Assembly: GCA_002390845.1 (NCBI GenBank)
Contig: DGQT01000001.1
Span: 175,477 to 239,476, forward strand
Length of the DNA: 64,000 nucleotides
Source of the DNA: Chitinophagaceae bacterium UBA4407
GTDB taxonomy: Bacteria > Bacteroidota > Bacteroidia > Chitinophagales > Chitinophagaceae
Reading direction: 5' to 3'
Shown: positions 1 to 7,166 of the stretch, one piece after another
How positions within the stretch are numbered: position 1 is the first letter of the stretch
How the letters are laid out: every line of letters begins with the position of its first letter
Notes under the pieces: generated by a model
Seen by the model: the letters and a program-made list of their open reading frames with translations, nothing else
The model's database searches: none
What the model was told of the DNA's origin: nothing
Program-made: the position numbers and the translations under genes

Positions 1-245
1 TTGGGGCTAAATGCAGGCTGATTATTGTTGAGGGCCACATGTACCCCGAAATGTACGTAGGCGACAAAAAGAAATTCGACATTATGCAACAGGCCATCAT
101 ACAGTTTTTTGGAGAGGCGGGTATTGACCGTATCTATTACCACGAAAACAATGGTGAATACTGGATTAACCTGGATTATACTTCAGATCATCCCGGGGGA
201 AGGTATATGAATGATAATGTAAAGCTGTTGATCAATATTCCTTAA
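1..245 (+). CDS. C-terminal fragment of an unrecognised protein (5' end outside window)
   Basis: The frame is open from the first bases of the window and stops at 245. The first internal ATG at 39 need not be the start, because the upstream codons also read as protein. About 81 residues are visible. They are soluble in character, with aromatic and charged residues and no membrane segment or signal. I do not recognise the family. The next gene starts 26 nt downstream on the same strand, so the two may be co-transcribed. Confidence 0.6.
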   Translation, partial: GAKCRLIIVEGHMYPEMYVGDKKKFDIMQQAIIQFFGEAGIDRIYYHENNGEYWINLDYTSDHPGGRYMNDNVKLLINIP

Positions 246-271
246 CAATAGCTATAACTTGCAACCCTGTA

Positions 272-772
272 ATGATAACCAACCTGCATACAATAGCCGA
301 AGTTGCTGAAATTAATACCGCAGAAAATCTTCGGTTTAAGGAATTCCTGAAAGCATACGACAGCGATAAAATTGATGCGTTGGTTTTTACCTTAAACGAA
401 TTAATTACACCTCAAATTGATTGTACTTCGTGTGGTAACTGCTGCCGCAGCCTGATGATCAATGTTGATGCCGATGATGCGGCAAGATTATCAGGGCATA
501 TGAAAATAAGTAGTGAGTCTTTTTACAAAAAATATATTGAACAATCTTCTCAAGGAACATTGGCTGTAATGAATGCAATTCCATGCCACTTTCTTTCTGA
601 CAGTAAATGCACGGTTTACGAAGCAAGACCAAAAGAATGCCGCGAATTCCCGGGTCTTCACCAACCGGGTTTTACAGGAAGGCTGTTTGCTACGTTTATG
701 CACTATGGCCGTTGCCCGATTATTTTCAATGTTATTGAAGCACTTAAAACTGAATTGATGCCAGCAGGCTAA
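272..772 (+). CDS. YkgJ-family cysteine cluster protein
   Basis: This 166-residue protein has the CxxCxxCC cluster at residues 51-58 (CTSCGNCC), followed by Cys105, Cys113, Cys123 and Cys148. That is the pattern of the YkgJ family (putative zinc- or iron-sulfur-binding proteins, often annotated YkgJ family cysteine cluster protein). No signal peptide or membrane segment is visible, so it is probably cytoplasmic. The family's biochemical role is not settled. It follows the partial gene by 26 nt and is followed by a long gap with a repeat arm. The family call is firm and the function is open. Confidence 0.85.
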   Translation: MITNLHTIAEVAEINTAENLRFKEFLKAYDSDKIDALVFTLNELITPQIDCTSCGNCCRSLMINVDADDAARLSGHMKISSESFYKKYIEQSSQGTLAVMNAIPCHFLSDSKCTVYEARPKECREFPGLHQPGFTGRLFATFMHYGRCPIIFNVIEALKTELMPAG

Positions 773-832
773 ATATATCTGTTAACGATTGTATTCGCAG
801 GCTGTATAAGTCAAGTTATATTCCATCAGTAA

Positions 833-886
833 AAGTGTGCGATCAGAAATGAATTTGTCCCCAACTTGTTTTGTGATGACACACTT
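833..886. repeat. Imperfect hairpin containing a truncated type-A core
   Basis: AAGTGTG-cg-ATCA at 833-845 pairs with TGAT-ga-CACACTT at 874-886 across a 2x2 internal loop. The left side looks like the start of a type-A core (GTAAAAGTGTGCGA at 829-842) that breaks off. The rest of the 415-bp gap 773-1187 holds the R arm at 971-1033 and no gene that I can support. Confidence 0.4.
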
Positions 887-970
887 CCCTTAATATTGCC
901 ATGATGGTTCGATATAATATTGAGCGTGTTTCGGCTTCGCTCAACACCCAAATACGCTCACCACTATTCG

Positions 971-1033
971 GAACTTTGAACCGAGCGTGGCAAGAGGTGA
1001 TGCTATAAAATACCTTTGCCGGGTTCATAAAAA
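971..1033 (-). repeat. Intergenic inverted-repeat arm, R orientation, type C core
   Basis: The core reads GAACTTTGAACCGAGCGTGG and continues CAAG. The outer end is GCCGGGTTCATAAAAAA, facing the ABC exporter gene. A small hairpin (TGAGCG at 921-926 with CGCTCA at 938-943) sits just inside the arm. TACCTTTG at 1011-1018 matches the Bacteroidota -7 box TAnnTTTG, but I see no clear -33 box. Confidence 0.7.
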
Positions 1034-1187
1034 ATTTACCGGGTTAAATGTTGCTATAAATTCTTTCTGCAAAATCAAATATAACTGACATATCGTCTTT
1101 TAAGAAAGCCAAAAGCTTAATGGAGCATTTTTTGATTGGTGTACGAATTACTTTTAATTTCAGCAATTACTTTTAAAACCAATCTGC

Positions 1188-2993
1188 ATGAAGATACTCT
1201 TAAAATACCTGAAGCCATACAAATGGCTGGTGTTTCTTGCCCTGTTACTGGCCGCTATTAACCAATCGTTTTCTATGCTCGATCCTTATTTCTTTGGAAA
1301 GCTTTTCGATAAATACATTACCCACCCGCACGAAATTGGATCTTTCGATGCACATAAGAATTTTATTAAAACTGCTGACAGAAGTGAAACCGATTACATA
1401 TGGGGTGTACTTGGTTTCCTTGGGATATTGATTGGCGTGGCAATGGTATCAAGAATCGCCAAGGCTTTCCAGGATTATTTCAGCAATGTGATCATTCAAA
1501 AATTTGGTGCAAAAATTTTTACCGATGGCCTGCAGCATTCCATGAAACTGCCTTACCAGGATTTTGAAGACCAGCGCAGCGGTGAAACCCTTTCTATACT
1601 TTCAAAAGTGCGCAGTGATACAGAAAGGTTTATCATTTCCTTTATCAATGTGCTCTTTGGGATAATTGTGGGCGTTGTATTTATTACTGTATATTCTTTC
1701 AATCTTCACTGGAGCATTATGCCCATTTATGTAGTGGGTATCGTTACGCTTTCTTTATTAACCGGGTTTCTAAGCAAAAAAATAAAAGTAATACAGAAGA
1801 CCATCGTAAAAGAAACTACATCGCTTGCCGGCTCCACAACGGAATCGCTCAGGAATATAGAACTGGTAAAAAGCCTTGGCCTTACCGCGCAGGAAATAGG
1901 TCGGCTTAATAAAAACACGTACAAAATTTTAGGGCTCGAATTACGAAAAGTAAAAAGCCTGCGCACCCTTAGTTTTATACAAGGTACATTCGTAAATTTT
2001 TTGCGGCAGGTAATTATGTTTACGCTGCTGTGGCTGGTATTCAAAGGTCAGCTTACTTCCGGCGAAGTAATGACGCTTACCTTCTATTCCTTCTTCATCT
2101 TTGGCCCGTTGCAGGAAATTGGCAACATAATCCTTGCCTACCGCGAAGCTGAGGCTTCGTTAAACAACTTTCATAACCTGATGCAAAAAACGGTTGAACC
2201 CAAACCGGTAGCGCCAAAAAAAGTGGGCGATATACAGGAACTTGAATTCACCAATGTTTCTTTTAAACATCAAACCGCGCAGTTTAAGGCACTCGATAAT
2301 ATCAGCTTCGATTTAAAAAACAGTGAAACCATTGCATTCGTTGGCCCATCTGGCTCAGGCAAAAGCACGCTGGTAAAATTACTGGTGGGTTTATACAGGC
2401 AGCAAACCGGAACCATAAAATACAATAACATCGATGCGAACGATATTGATTTTGATGAACTGCGTGGGCAAATAGGTTTTGTAACACAGGACACCCAGCT
2501 CTTTGCGGGCACCATTAAAGAAAATCTGTTGTTTGTAAACCCCGCAGCTACAGAAGAAGAATTGCTCGATGTGCTTCAAAAGGCAAGCTGTGAAGGACTT
2601 TTAGCACGTGCAGAAAAAGGTATTGAAACCATGATTGGCGAGGGCGGCCTAAAATTAAGCGGTGGCGAAAAACAAAGAATAAGCATTGCACGCAGTTTGC
2701 TGCGCCGCCCACGCTTACTTATTTTCGACGAAGCCACTTCCGCACTCGATTCAATAACAGAAGAAGAAATTACTTCAACCATAAAAGAAATTTCTGCACA
2801 AAAAGAACAGATCACCGTGCTTATTGCGCACCGCCTCAGCACCATTATGCATGCGGATACGATTTATGTTTTGGAAAAAGGGCAGGTAATAGAAACCGGC
2901 AGCCACCAGCAGCTTATTGCAGAAAAAGGTTTGTATTACGCCATGTGGCGCCAGCAGATCGGCGAAAGAAAATATGCCGCAGCAATGGCATAA
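1188..2993 (+). CDS. ABC exporter, fused permease and ATPase (MsbA/multidrug type)
   Basis: This 601-residue half-transporter has an N-terminal ABC type-1 membrane domain of about 330 residues with roughly six hydrophobic segments. The nucleotide-binding domain follows: Walker A GPSGSGKST near residue 386, signature LSGGEKQR near 489, Walker B LLIFDEATSALD near 510, and a switch His in IAHRLS. Such proteins dimerise in the inner membrane and export lipids, peptides or drugs using ATP. The substrate cannot be read from sequence. The gene stands alone between two repeat-bearing gaps, so it is probably monocistronic. MsbA-like lipid flipping is possible but unproven. Confidence 0.9.
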   Translation: MKILLKYLKPYKWLVFLALLLAAINQSFSMLDPYFFGKLFDKYITHPHEIGSFDAHKNFIKTADRSETDYIWGVLGFLGILIGVAMVSRIAKAFQDYFSNVIIQKFGAKIFTDGLQHSMKLPYQDFEDQRSGETLSILSKVRSDTERFIISFINVLFGIIVGVVFITVYSFNLHWSIMPIYVVGIVTLSLLTGFLSKKIKVIQKTIVKETTSLAGSTTESLRNIELVKSLGLTAQEIGRLNKNTYKILGLELRKVKSLRTLSFIQGTFVNFLRQVIMFTLLWLVFKGQLTSGEVMTLTFYSFFIFGPLQEIGNIILAYREAEASLNNFHNLMQKTVEPKPVAPKKVGDIQELEFTNVSFKHQTAQFKALDNISFDLKNSETIAFVGPSGSGKSTLVKLLVGLYRQQTGTIKYNNIDANDIDFDELRGQIGFVTQDTQLFAGTIKENLLFVNPAATEEELLDVLQKASCEGLLARAEKGIETMIGEGGLKLSGGEKQRISIARSLLRRPRLLIFDEATSALDSITEEEITSTIKEISAQKEQITVLIAHRLSTIMHADTIYVLEKGQVIETGSHQQLIAEKGLYYAMWRQQIGERKYAAAMA

Positions 2994-3031
2994 ATATTTT
3001 CCTTTTCAAAAGATAAAATACAAAAAGCCAT

Positions 3032-3089
3032 GGGGAACCAGGCTATGATATTTCATGGCATCGTCCCTTGCGTCGCTCTATTGTACAAC
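3032..3089 (+). repeat. Intergenic arm, F orientation, degenerate type A core
   Basis: The core at 3068-3086 reads TTGCGTCGCTCTATTGTAC, two changes from consensus, preceded by a worn outer end (GAACCAGGC). It is the only arm in the 339-bp gap 2994-3332, which otherwise shows no gene. Confidence 0.65.
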
Positions 3090-3332
3090 ATAGTTTTATG
3101 CAGCAGCGCACCGTTCATCTGCTTTAAAAATGGCATCGTCCTGTTTCATGCGCAGTATTACAAAAAAATAAACAACTTCTTAGCATAACATTACTTAATT
3201 GTTGCCGAATTTTATATCCACATTCTGTTGATAATATTGCTAACAATATATCGCTTTTAATAAATTAAATTGTGAGCAGATTGGTTACTAAGTAAACAGC
3301 AAAATATATTATTCACCTAAAAAGAAAAACCA

Positions 3333-4316
3333 TTGACGGAAACAATCATTAACCTGGAATCTGTTAACCCCATTGAATTTTTTGGTGTAAATAACAGAAA
3401 GCTCGACCTGCTGAAAAAAAAATTCCCCCTGCTTAAGATTCTCTCAAGAGGTACTCAGATAAAGCTGAGTGGTGCACCCGAACATATTGAACCAGCCCGT
3501 GAAAAAATTGAACTCATTATTCAATACATGGAGCGCAACGGCGATATGAGTACCAATTATTTTGAACAGATACTTGGCGGCGATGATGCAGAAACGATTG
3601 ACAATTTTACCGAAAGGAACCCTAACGATGCACTGGTATTTGGCCCCAACGGAAAAACTGTACGTGCAAGAACCGTAAACCAAAAGCGTATGGTTACGGC
3701 CAGCGATAAAAACGATATTGTTTTTGCAATTGGCCCTGCAGGCACCGGTAAAACTTATACAGCGGTAGCGCTTGCAGTAAGGGCGCTAAAAAACAAAACT
3801 GTAAAGAAAATCATTCTCACACGCCCGGCAGTTGAAGCAGGCGAAAACCTGGGCTTTCTGCCTGGCGACTTAAAAGAAAAAATTGATCCCTACCTGCGGC
3901 CTTTATATGATGCGCTTGACGATATGATACCTGCCGATAAGCTCGGCTATTATATGACCACACGCACCATTGAAATTGCGCCACTGGCTTATATGCGTGG
4001 CCGTACGCTGGATAATGCCTTCATTATTTTAGATGAAGCGCAGAACACCAACGACCTGCAGTTAAAGATGTTTCTTACACGTATTGGCGCCAATGCAAAA
4101 GCTATCATCACCGGCGACCCTACGCAGATAGACCTTCCAAAAAATCAGCGCAGTGGTTTAGACAAAGCCATCCGCATACTGCAGAACATAGACGGTATTG
4201 CACATATTGAATTAGATGAGGAAGATGTGGTGCGCCATAAACTGGTTAAAGCCATTATAAAAGCATACGAAAAAGATAAAGAAAAAGAAAGTCCGCAATC
4301 GTATCATCAGCACTAA
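3333..4316 (+). CDS. phoH: PhoH family P-loop ATPase
   Basis: This 327-residue protein has a short N-terminal KH-like segment and then the PhoH ATPase domain: Walker A GPAGTGKT near residue 133 and Walker B FIILDEAQN near residue 230. PhoH proteins are cytoplasmic NTPases linked to RNA metabolism and, in some bacteria, phosphate starvation. The proposed start is TTG at 3333. The residues that follow (TETIINLE...NPIEFFGVNN) read as a normal family N-terminus, and the next in-frame ATG would delete the conserved region. A clear terminator follows at 4341. The family is certain and the exact role is not. Confidence 0.92.
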   Translation: MTETIINLESVNPIEFFGVNNRKLDLLKKKFPLLKILSRGTQIKLSGAPEHIEPAREKIELIIQYMERNGDMSTNYFEQILGGDDAETIDNFTERNPNDALVFGPNGKTVRARTVNQKRMVTASDKNDIVFAIGPAGTGKTYTAVALAVRALKNKTVKKIILTRPAVEAGENLGFLPGDLKEKIDPYLRPLYDALDDMIPADKLGYYMTTRTIEIAPLAYMRGRTLDNAFIILDEAQNTNDLQLKMFLTRIGANAKAIITGDPTQIDLPKNQRSGLDKAIRILQNIDGIAHIELDEEDVVRHKLVKAIIKAYEKDKEKESPQSYHQH

Positions 4317-4340
4317 AAAAATTAATTTATGTTTAAAAAG

Positions 4341-4363
4341 GGCAGTTAAATACTGCCTTTTTT
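4341..4363 (+). terminator. Rho-independent terminator of phoH
   Basis: GGCAGT-TAAAT-ACTGCC forms a 6-bp stem followed directly by a T-run, 25 nt after the phoH stop. Confidence 0.8.
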
Positions 4364-4380
4364 ATTGTTGTTTATGTATA

Positions 4381-4579
4381 TTTTTTTGAGCCGGACTGAA
4401 GAATTACTATGAGGCGTTCCTTGCCACGCTCGTTTCGAGGTTCTGTTTTAATAGCAGCATTTACGCAAAGTGTTGCATATAGTAAAGATGTTCGCATAAT
4501 GCCCAATAAAAAGCAGAACGCTGAAGTGTGCGACGCAACGGGGTTTAATAGTAGTAATCAGTTGGGTTCATAATAAAAT
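4381..4579. repeat. Complete inverted-repeat element: F arm (type C) plus R arm (type A)
   Basis: The F arm at 4381-4444 begins TTTTTTTGAGCCGGAC and has the type C core TTGCCACGCTCGTTTCGAGG. The R arm at 4516-4579 has core GTGTGCGACGCAAC and outer end GTTGGGTTCATAATAAAA. The 71 bp between the arms encode nothing I recognise. The R arm belongs to a close subgroup with the copies at 29232 and 37499, and the similarity continues about 30 bp beyond the outer end. Confidence 0.8.
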
Positions 4580-4623
4580 TTACGCACTGAATGTTGTACG
4601 CATAAATAAACGATCTCATTCAT

Positions 4624-4642
4624 TTTTTAGCAATGCTAAAAA
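4624..4642. other. Short perfect hairpin
   Basis: TTTTTAGC-AAT-GCTAAAAA is a perfect 8-bp stem in the leader region upstream of the lipoprotein gene. It may be a weak terminator or a transcript structure. Confidence 0.4.
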
Positions 4643-4682
4643 TCAAAAAAGTATTTGTTTATCACAATTCGCCCATGAGCAT

Positions 4683-4690
4683 TAATTTTG
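4683..4690 (+). promoter_or_regulatory. Candidate Bacteroidota -7 box for the lipoprotein gene
   Basis: TAATTTTG matches TAnnTTTG, 23 nt before the ATG at 4714. A TTTG lies at 4654-4657, which is 25 nt upstream and rather wide for a -33 box. Confidence 0.45.
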
Positions 4691-4713
4691 AAAATTAACT
4701 TACATAAAAAAGT

Positions 4714-5115
4714 ATGAAATTTATAACGGCAATAGCTTTCAGTATTATTTTTTGTTGCTGCAGCAACGAAAAAAATTATCCAAAAGCTGAGAACGCACTG
4801 GATGCCGGAAGAGAATTTATTGATGGTTGTTTAAAGGGAGATTTCGAACGTGCTGCTTTTTATATGACAGGCGATACGCGCAATAAAGAGCTGCTGCAAG
4901 CACAACAAAAAAACTACAACGAAAAGAGTAAGAATGAAAAGCAGGAATACTACAACGCATCGATTATAATAAATGAGGATGCAGTACTTAATGATTCAAC
5001 ACATATTATTAACTACCGAAATTCTTTTGATAAAACAGCCCGTAAAGTAAAAGTGGTTCTGCAAAACAACCAGTGGCTCGTAGATTTTAAATACACTTTC
5101 GATGGCAACCTTTGA
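4714..5115 (+). CDS. Small lipoprotein, DUF4878-like
   Basis: This 133-residue protein starts with a short hydrophobic signal ending in a CCC cluster (IIFCCCSNEK), which fits a lipoprotein signal with the lipidated Cys near residue 14-16. The mature part (AENALDAGREFIDGCLKGDFERAAFYM, then a C-terminal VVLQNNQWLVDFKY strand) resembles the NTF2-like DUF4878 lipoproteins. The function is unknown and the location is presumably the cell envelope. crcB follows 18 nt downstream, so the two probably share a transcript. Confidence 0.75.
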   Translation: MKFITAIAFSIIFCCCSNEKNYPKAENALDAGREFIDGCLKGDFERAAFYMTGDTRNKELLQAQQKNYNEKSKNEKQEYYNASIIINEDAVLNDSTHIINYRNSFDKTARKVKVVLQNNQWLVDFKYTFDGNL

Positions 5116-5133
5116 TAAAAAAATTATTGCACC

Positions 5134-5523
5134 ATGGGGCAGTCTTTAAAATCTGTATTAATTGTTTTTGCAGGCAGTGGCTTAGGCGGTGTTGCGAGAT
5201 ATGGCATGCAAGCATGGATATTTAAAACATATCCCTTTACTTTTCCGCTCGGAACATTTGTTGTAAATATACTCGGCTGTTTTCTTATTGGGCTTTTTTA
5301 CACACTTAGCGAAAAAACAAATTTTATATCTCCCGATTGGAGGCTTGCATTAACTACAGGGTTATGTGGTGGCTTTACCACATTTTCAACTTTTGGCTAC
5401 GAGAATATGAATCTGCTAAAAACCGGAAACTACCTGTATTTTAGTTTATACATAATTGCAAGTGTAGTGCTGGGTATTGCTGCTGTATTTGGTGGTATCT
5501 TTATAACCAGGTATATATTGTAA
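5134..5523 (+). CDS. crcB: Fluoride-specific channel CrcB/Fluc
   Basis: This 129-residue protein is the normal size for a Fluc subunit, with four hydrophobic segments. Diagnostic motifs are GGVARYGMQ in TM1, GTFVVNILGCFLIG in TM2 with the pore Asn, and TTGLCGGFTTFSTFGYE in TM3 with the phenylalanine and threonine pore residues. Fluc forms an antiparallel dimer that lets F- leave the cell. I found no fluoride riboswitch in the short spacer upstream. The gene lies 18 nt after the lipoprotein gene and 92 nt before ppa. Fluoride inhibits pyrophosphatase, so the neighbourhood is physiologically sensible, though that link is inferred. Confidence 0.95.
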   Translation: MGQSLKSVLIVFAGSGLGGVARYGMQAWIFKTYPFTFPLGTFVVNILGCFLIGLFYTLSEKTNFISPDWRLALTTGLCGGFTTFSTFGYENMNLLKTGNYLYFSLYIIASVVLGIAAVFGGIFITRYIL

Positions 5524-5615
5524 TTTTCTGCCGTATTTTTACACGAAACATAAGGTGTTAAAAATATTGGTGCAGGATTAGAATAACGCATTTTTTAAAT
5601 TATAAAAATCAAATT

Positions 5616-6155
5616 ATGATGACTGTTTTACATCCATGGCATGGCGTACCTTACGGGGATCAATCCCCCAGAATCGTAAATGCGATTATAGAAATACCTC
5701 AGGGCTCCAGGGTAAAATACGAGATTGATAAACCCAGCGGCTTACTTAAATTAGACAGGGTTATTTATTCATCGTTCCACTACCCCAGCAACTACGGCTT
5801 TATTCCCCAAACTTACGGAGATGATAAAGACCCCCTTGATATTCTTGTACTCTCCAGCCAAAGCATTCAGCCATTGTGTATAGTAGAAGCCAAGGTAATC
5901 GGTGTAATGCAGATGATAGACGGTGGCGATGCCGATGACAAAATAATTGCAGTCGCTGCACACGACCAGGGCATTAATTACATTAACAATATTGAAGAAT
6001 TGCCCAAACATTTTTTTAGCGAACTCAGGCATTTTTTTGAAGAATACAAAACACTGGAAAAGAAAACAGTAGTAGTTGAAGAATTTGGCGACAAAGCTCA
6101 GGCACTATTAATTATCGAAAACGCCATTAAGCTGTACAAAGAAACTTTTAAATAA
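5616..6155 (+). CDS. ppa: Inorganic pyrophosphatase, family I
   Basis: This 179-residue soluble enzyme hydrolyses PPi to two phosphates and so drives biosynthetic reactions forward. Family I features are present: IEIPQGSRVKYEIDK, the YPSNYGFIPQTYGDDKDPLDILV segment with the metal-binding Asp cluster, and DGGDADDKIIAVA. The start at 5616 (MMTVLHPWHGV) is either of two adjacent Met codons. The 92-bp spacer upstream has no repeat arm. Confidence 0.95.
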   Translation: MMTVLHPWHGVPYGDQSPRIVNAIIEIPQGSRVKYEIDKPSGLLKLDRVIYSSFHYPSNYGFIPQTYGDDKDPLDILVLSSQSIQPLCIVEAKVIGVMQMIDGGDADDKIIAVAAHDQGINYINNIEELPKHFFSELRHFFEEYKTLEKKTVVVEEFGDKAQALLIIENAIKLYKETFK

Positions 6156-6215
6156 CTCGCACCAATACTACTTCATCATTTTTAAAATAAACAAAGCTCA
6201 TATTAAGCTGAGCAT

Positions 6216-6223
6216 TATTTTTG
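6216..6223 (+). promoter_or_regulatory. Candidate -7 box for the small membrane ORF
   Basis: TATTTTTG matches TAnnTTTG and ends 14 nt before the ATG at 6237. It is preceded by a GCTCA-N8-TGAGC inverted repeat that may instead end ppa transcription. I see no clear -33 element. Confidence 0.35.
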
Positions 6224-6236
6224 TAAAAATTCATAT

Positions 6237-6395
6237 ATGGAAGCTCAAAGATCAACCACCAAATACTGGATCCTATTTTTTGTATGGCTTGCGATAATGG
6301 TATTTATGCTGTTAACACCCAGTATAAAACAATTTTTCTGGATGGCGTTGCCAGGCACTGTTACTTATTTTTCTTTGGCACTTGATATTATTTAA
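6237..6395 (+). CDS. Small membrane protein, 52 residues
   Basis: An ATG at 6237 opens a 52-codon frame ending at TAA 6393-6395. It begins MEAQRSTTKYWILFF and has a central hydrophobic span (residues about 11-27) and a second weaker one near the C-terminus. Base composition is gene-like, and a TAnnTTTG box lies just upstream. No homologue is recognised. It is short enough that chance cannot be excluded. Confidence 0.5.
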   Translation: MEAQRSTTKYWILFFVWLAIMVFMLLTPSIKQFFWMALPGTVTYFSLALDII

Positions 6396-6403
6396 AGGAA
6401 GAA

Positions 6404-6708
6404 TTTTTGTACCCGGCAGTATACCTTTATTAATGCTTCGCTTGCGTCGCACACTTTTACTTTCTGAACAATTCTGAACTTTTAACAGCCGTTAAAGCTG
6501 CAACAGCAACAATGTGGCTCATGTTTTCATAAAAATTATAATAAACACCGGGCATGCCCGGTGTTTATTATTTATGTTAACACTCAGGTAAGATCAGAAA
6601 ACATTTTATCTACCCCACTTCTGTCGTCATGAAAGAGGAACTTTGAACCGATCCCGAAAGCATTCGGGAAAGTAAACCCTCATGGCAGATTCAATTGCCG
6701 GCACAAAA
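6404..6708. repeat. Inverted-repeat element: F arm (type A) and R arm (type C, interrupted)
   Basis: The F arm at about 6404-6480 has outer end TTTTTGTACCCGGC and core TTGCGTCGCACACTTTTAC at 6442-6460. The R arm at about 6638-6708 starts GAACTTTGAACCG, is interrupted by the palindrome TCCCGAAAGCATTCGGGA at 6652-6669, and resumes with the outer end GCCGGCACAAAAAA. The gap also holds the palindrome at 6538 and no further gene. Confidence 0.75.
6538..6571. terminator. 34-nt perfect palindrome, probable bidirectional terminator
   Basis: Bases 6538-6554 are exactly complementary to 6555-6571, with centre GGGCATGCCC and AT-rich flanks that provide U-tracts in both directions. It lies between convergent genes (small ORF on plus, atpC on minus). 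Confidence 0.7.
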
Positions 6709-6732
6709 AAGCCCGTAAGTTAAATTACGGGC
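6704..6732 (-). terminator. Terminator of the atpD-atpC transcript
   Basis: Read on the minus strand, GCCCGTAA-N6-TTACGGGC (6711-6732) is followed by a run of T (A-run 6704-6710 on plus). It lies 29 nt past the atpC stop. Confidence 0.8.
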
Positions 6733-6760
6733 CTTAATTAATATCATTAATCTAAGAAAA

Positions 6761-7012
6761 TTAAACAGCAGAAGCACCCTCAACCAAAACAGTTACTTTG
6801 TTTTGTAATACTTCAACAAAACCGCTTTGTATGCTATAGTTTTCTACGCTGCTTTTATCGATCAATATTTTCAGGTTACCCTTTCCCAAAGCACTAACAA
6901 GTGGCGCATGCTTATCCAGCACTTCAAACAAACCGGAAATGCCCGGCAACTGAACGCCATATACATCGCCGCTATATATTTTCTTTTCGGGTGTTAATAT
7001 TTCTAAAGTCAT
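6761..7012 (-). CDS. atpC: ATP synthase F1 epsilon subunit
   Basis: This 83-residue protein matches the N-terminal beta-sandwich domain of F1 epsilon (MTLEILTPEKKIYSGDVYGVQLPG, HAPLVSALGKG). The C-terminal helical hairpin found in longer epsilon subunits is absent, which is usual in Bacteroidota. Epsilon links the gamma shaft to the c-ring and can inhibit ATP hydrolysis. It lies downstream of atpD on the same strand. The other ATP synthase genes are not in the window. Confidence 0.93.
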   Translation of the reverse strand: MTLEILTPEKKIYSGDVYGVQLPGISGLFEVLDKHAPLVSALGKGNLKILIDKSSVENYSIQSGFVEVLQNKVTVLVEGASAV

Positions 7013-7013
7013 A

Positions 7014-7164
7014 ATTTGAAAATTAAACGATTTGAAAATCTGAAAATGTTCAGTTCTGTTTTACAGTTCAAGTGTGCGACGCAACGAAGATGAATGATAA
7101 TCTGCAGGTGGCTACATAAGATTCTCTTCATTTTCAAATTGGCACACTTTCAAATTCTCAAATT
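7014..7164. repeat. atpD-atpC spacer: R arm (type A) between two 16-bp-period arrays
   Basis: ATTTGAAA occurs at 7014 and 7030, 16 bp apart. TTTCAAATT occurs at 7132 and 7148, also 16 bp apart. Between the two arrays lies an R arm (about 7062-7118, core AGTGTGCGACGCAAC at 7071-7085). All of this sits inside what should be a co-transcribed pair of ATP synthase genes. Confidence 0.7.
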
Positions 7165-7166
7165 AA

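Noticed and set aside
4381..4579. Repeat arms as ordinary rho-independent terminators
   Set aside because: The T-run precedes GAGCCnGGC rather than following a short stem, arms occur upstream of genes in all orientations, and separate true terminators are present (4341, 17667, 39577, 62863).
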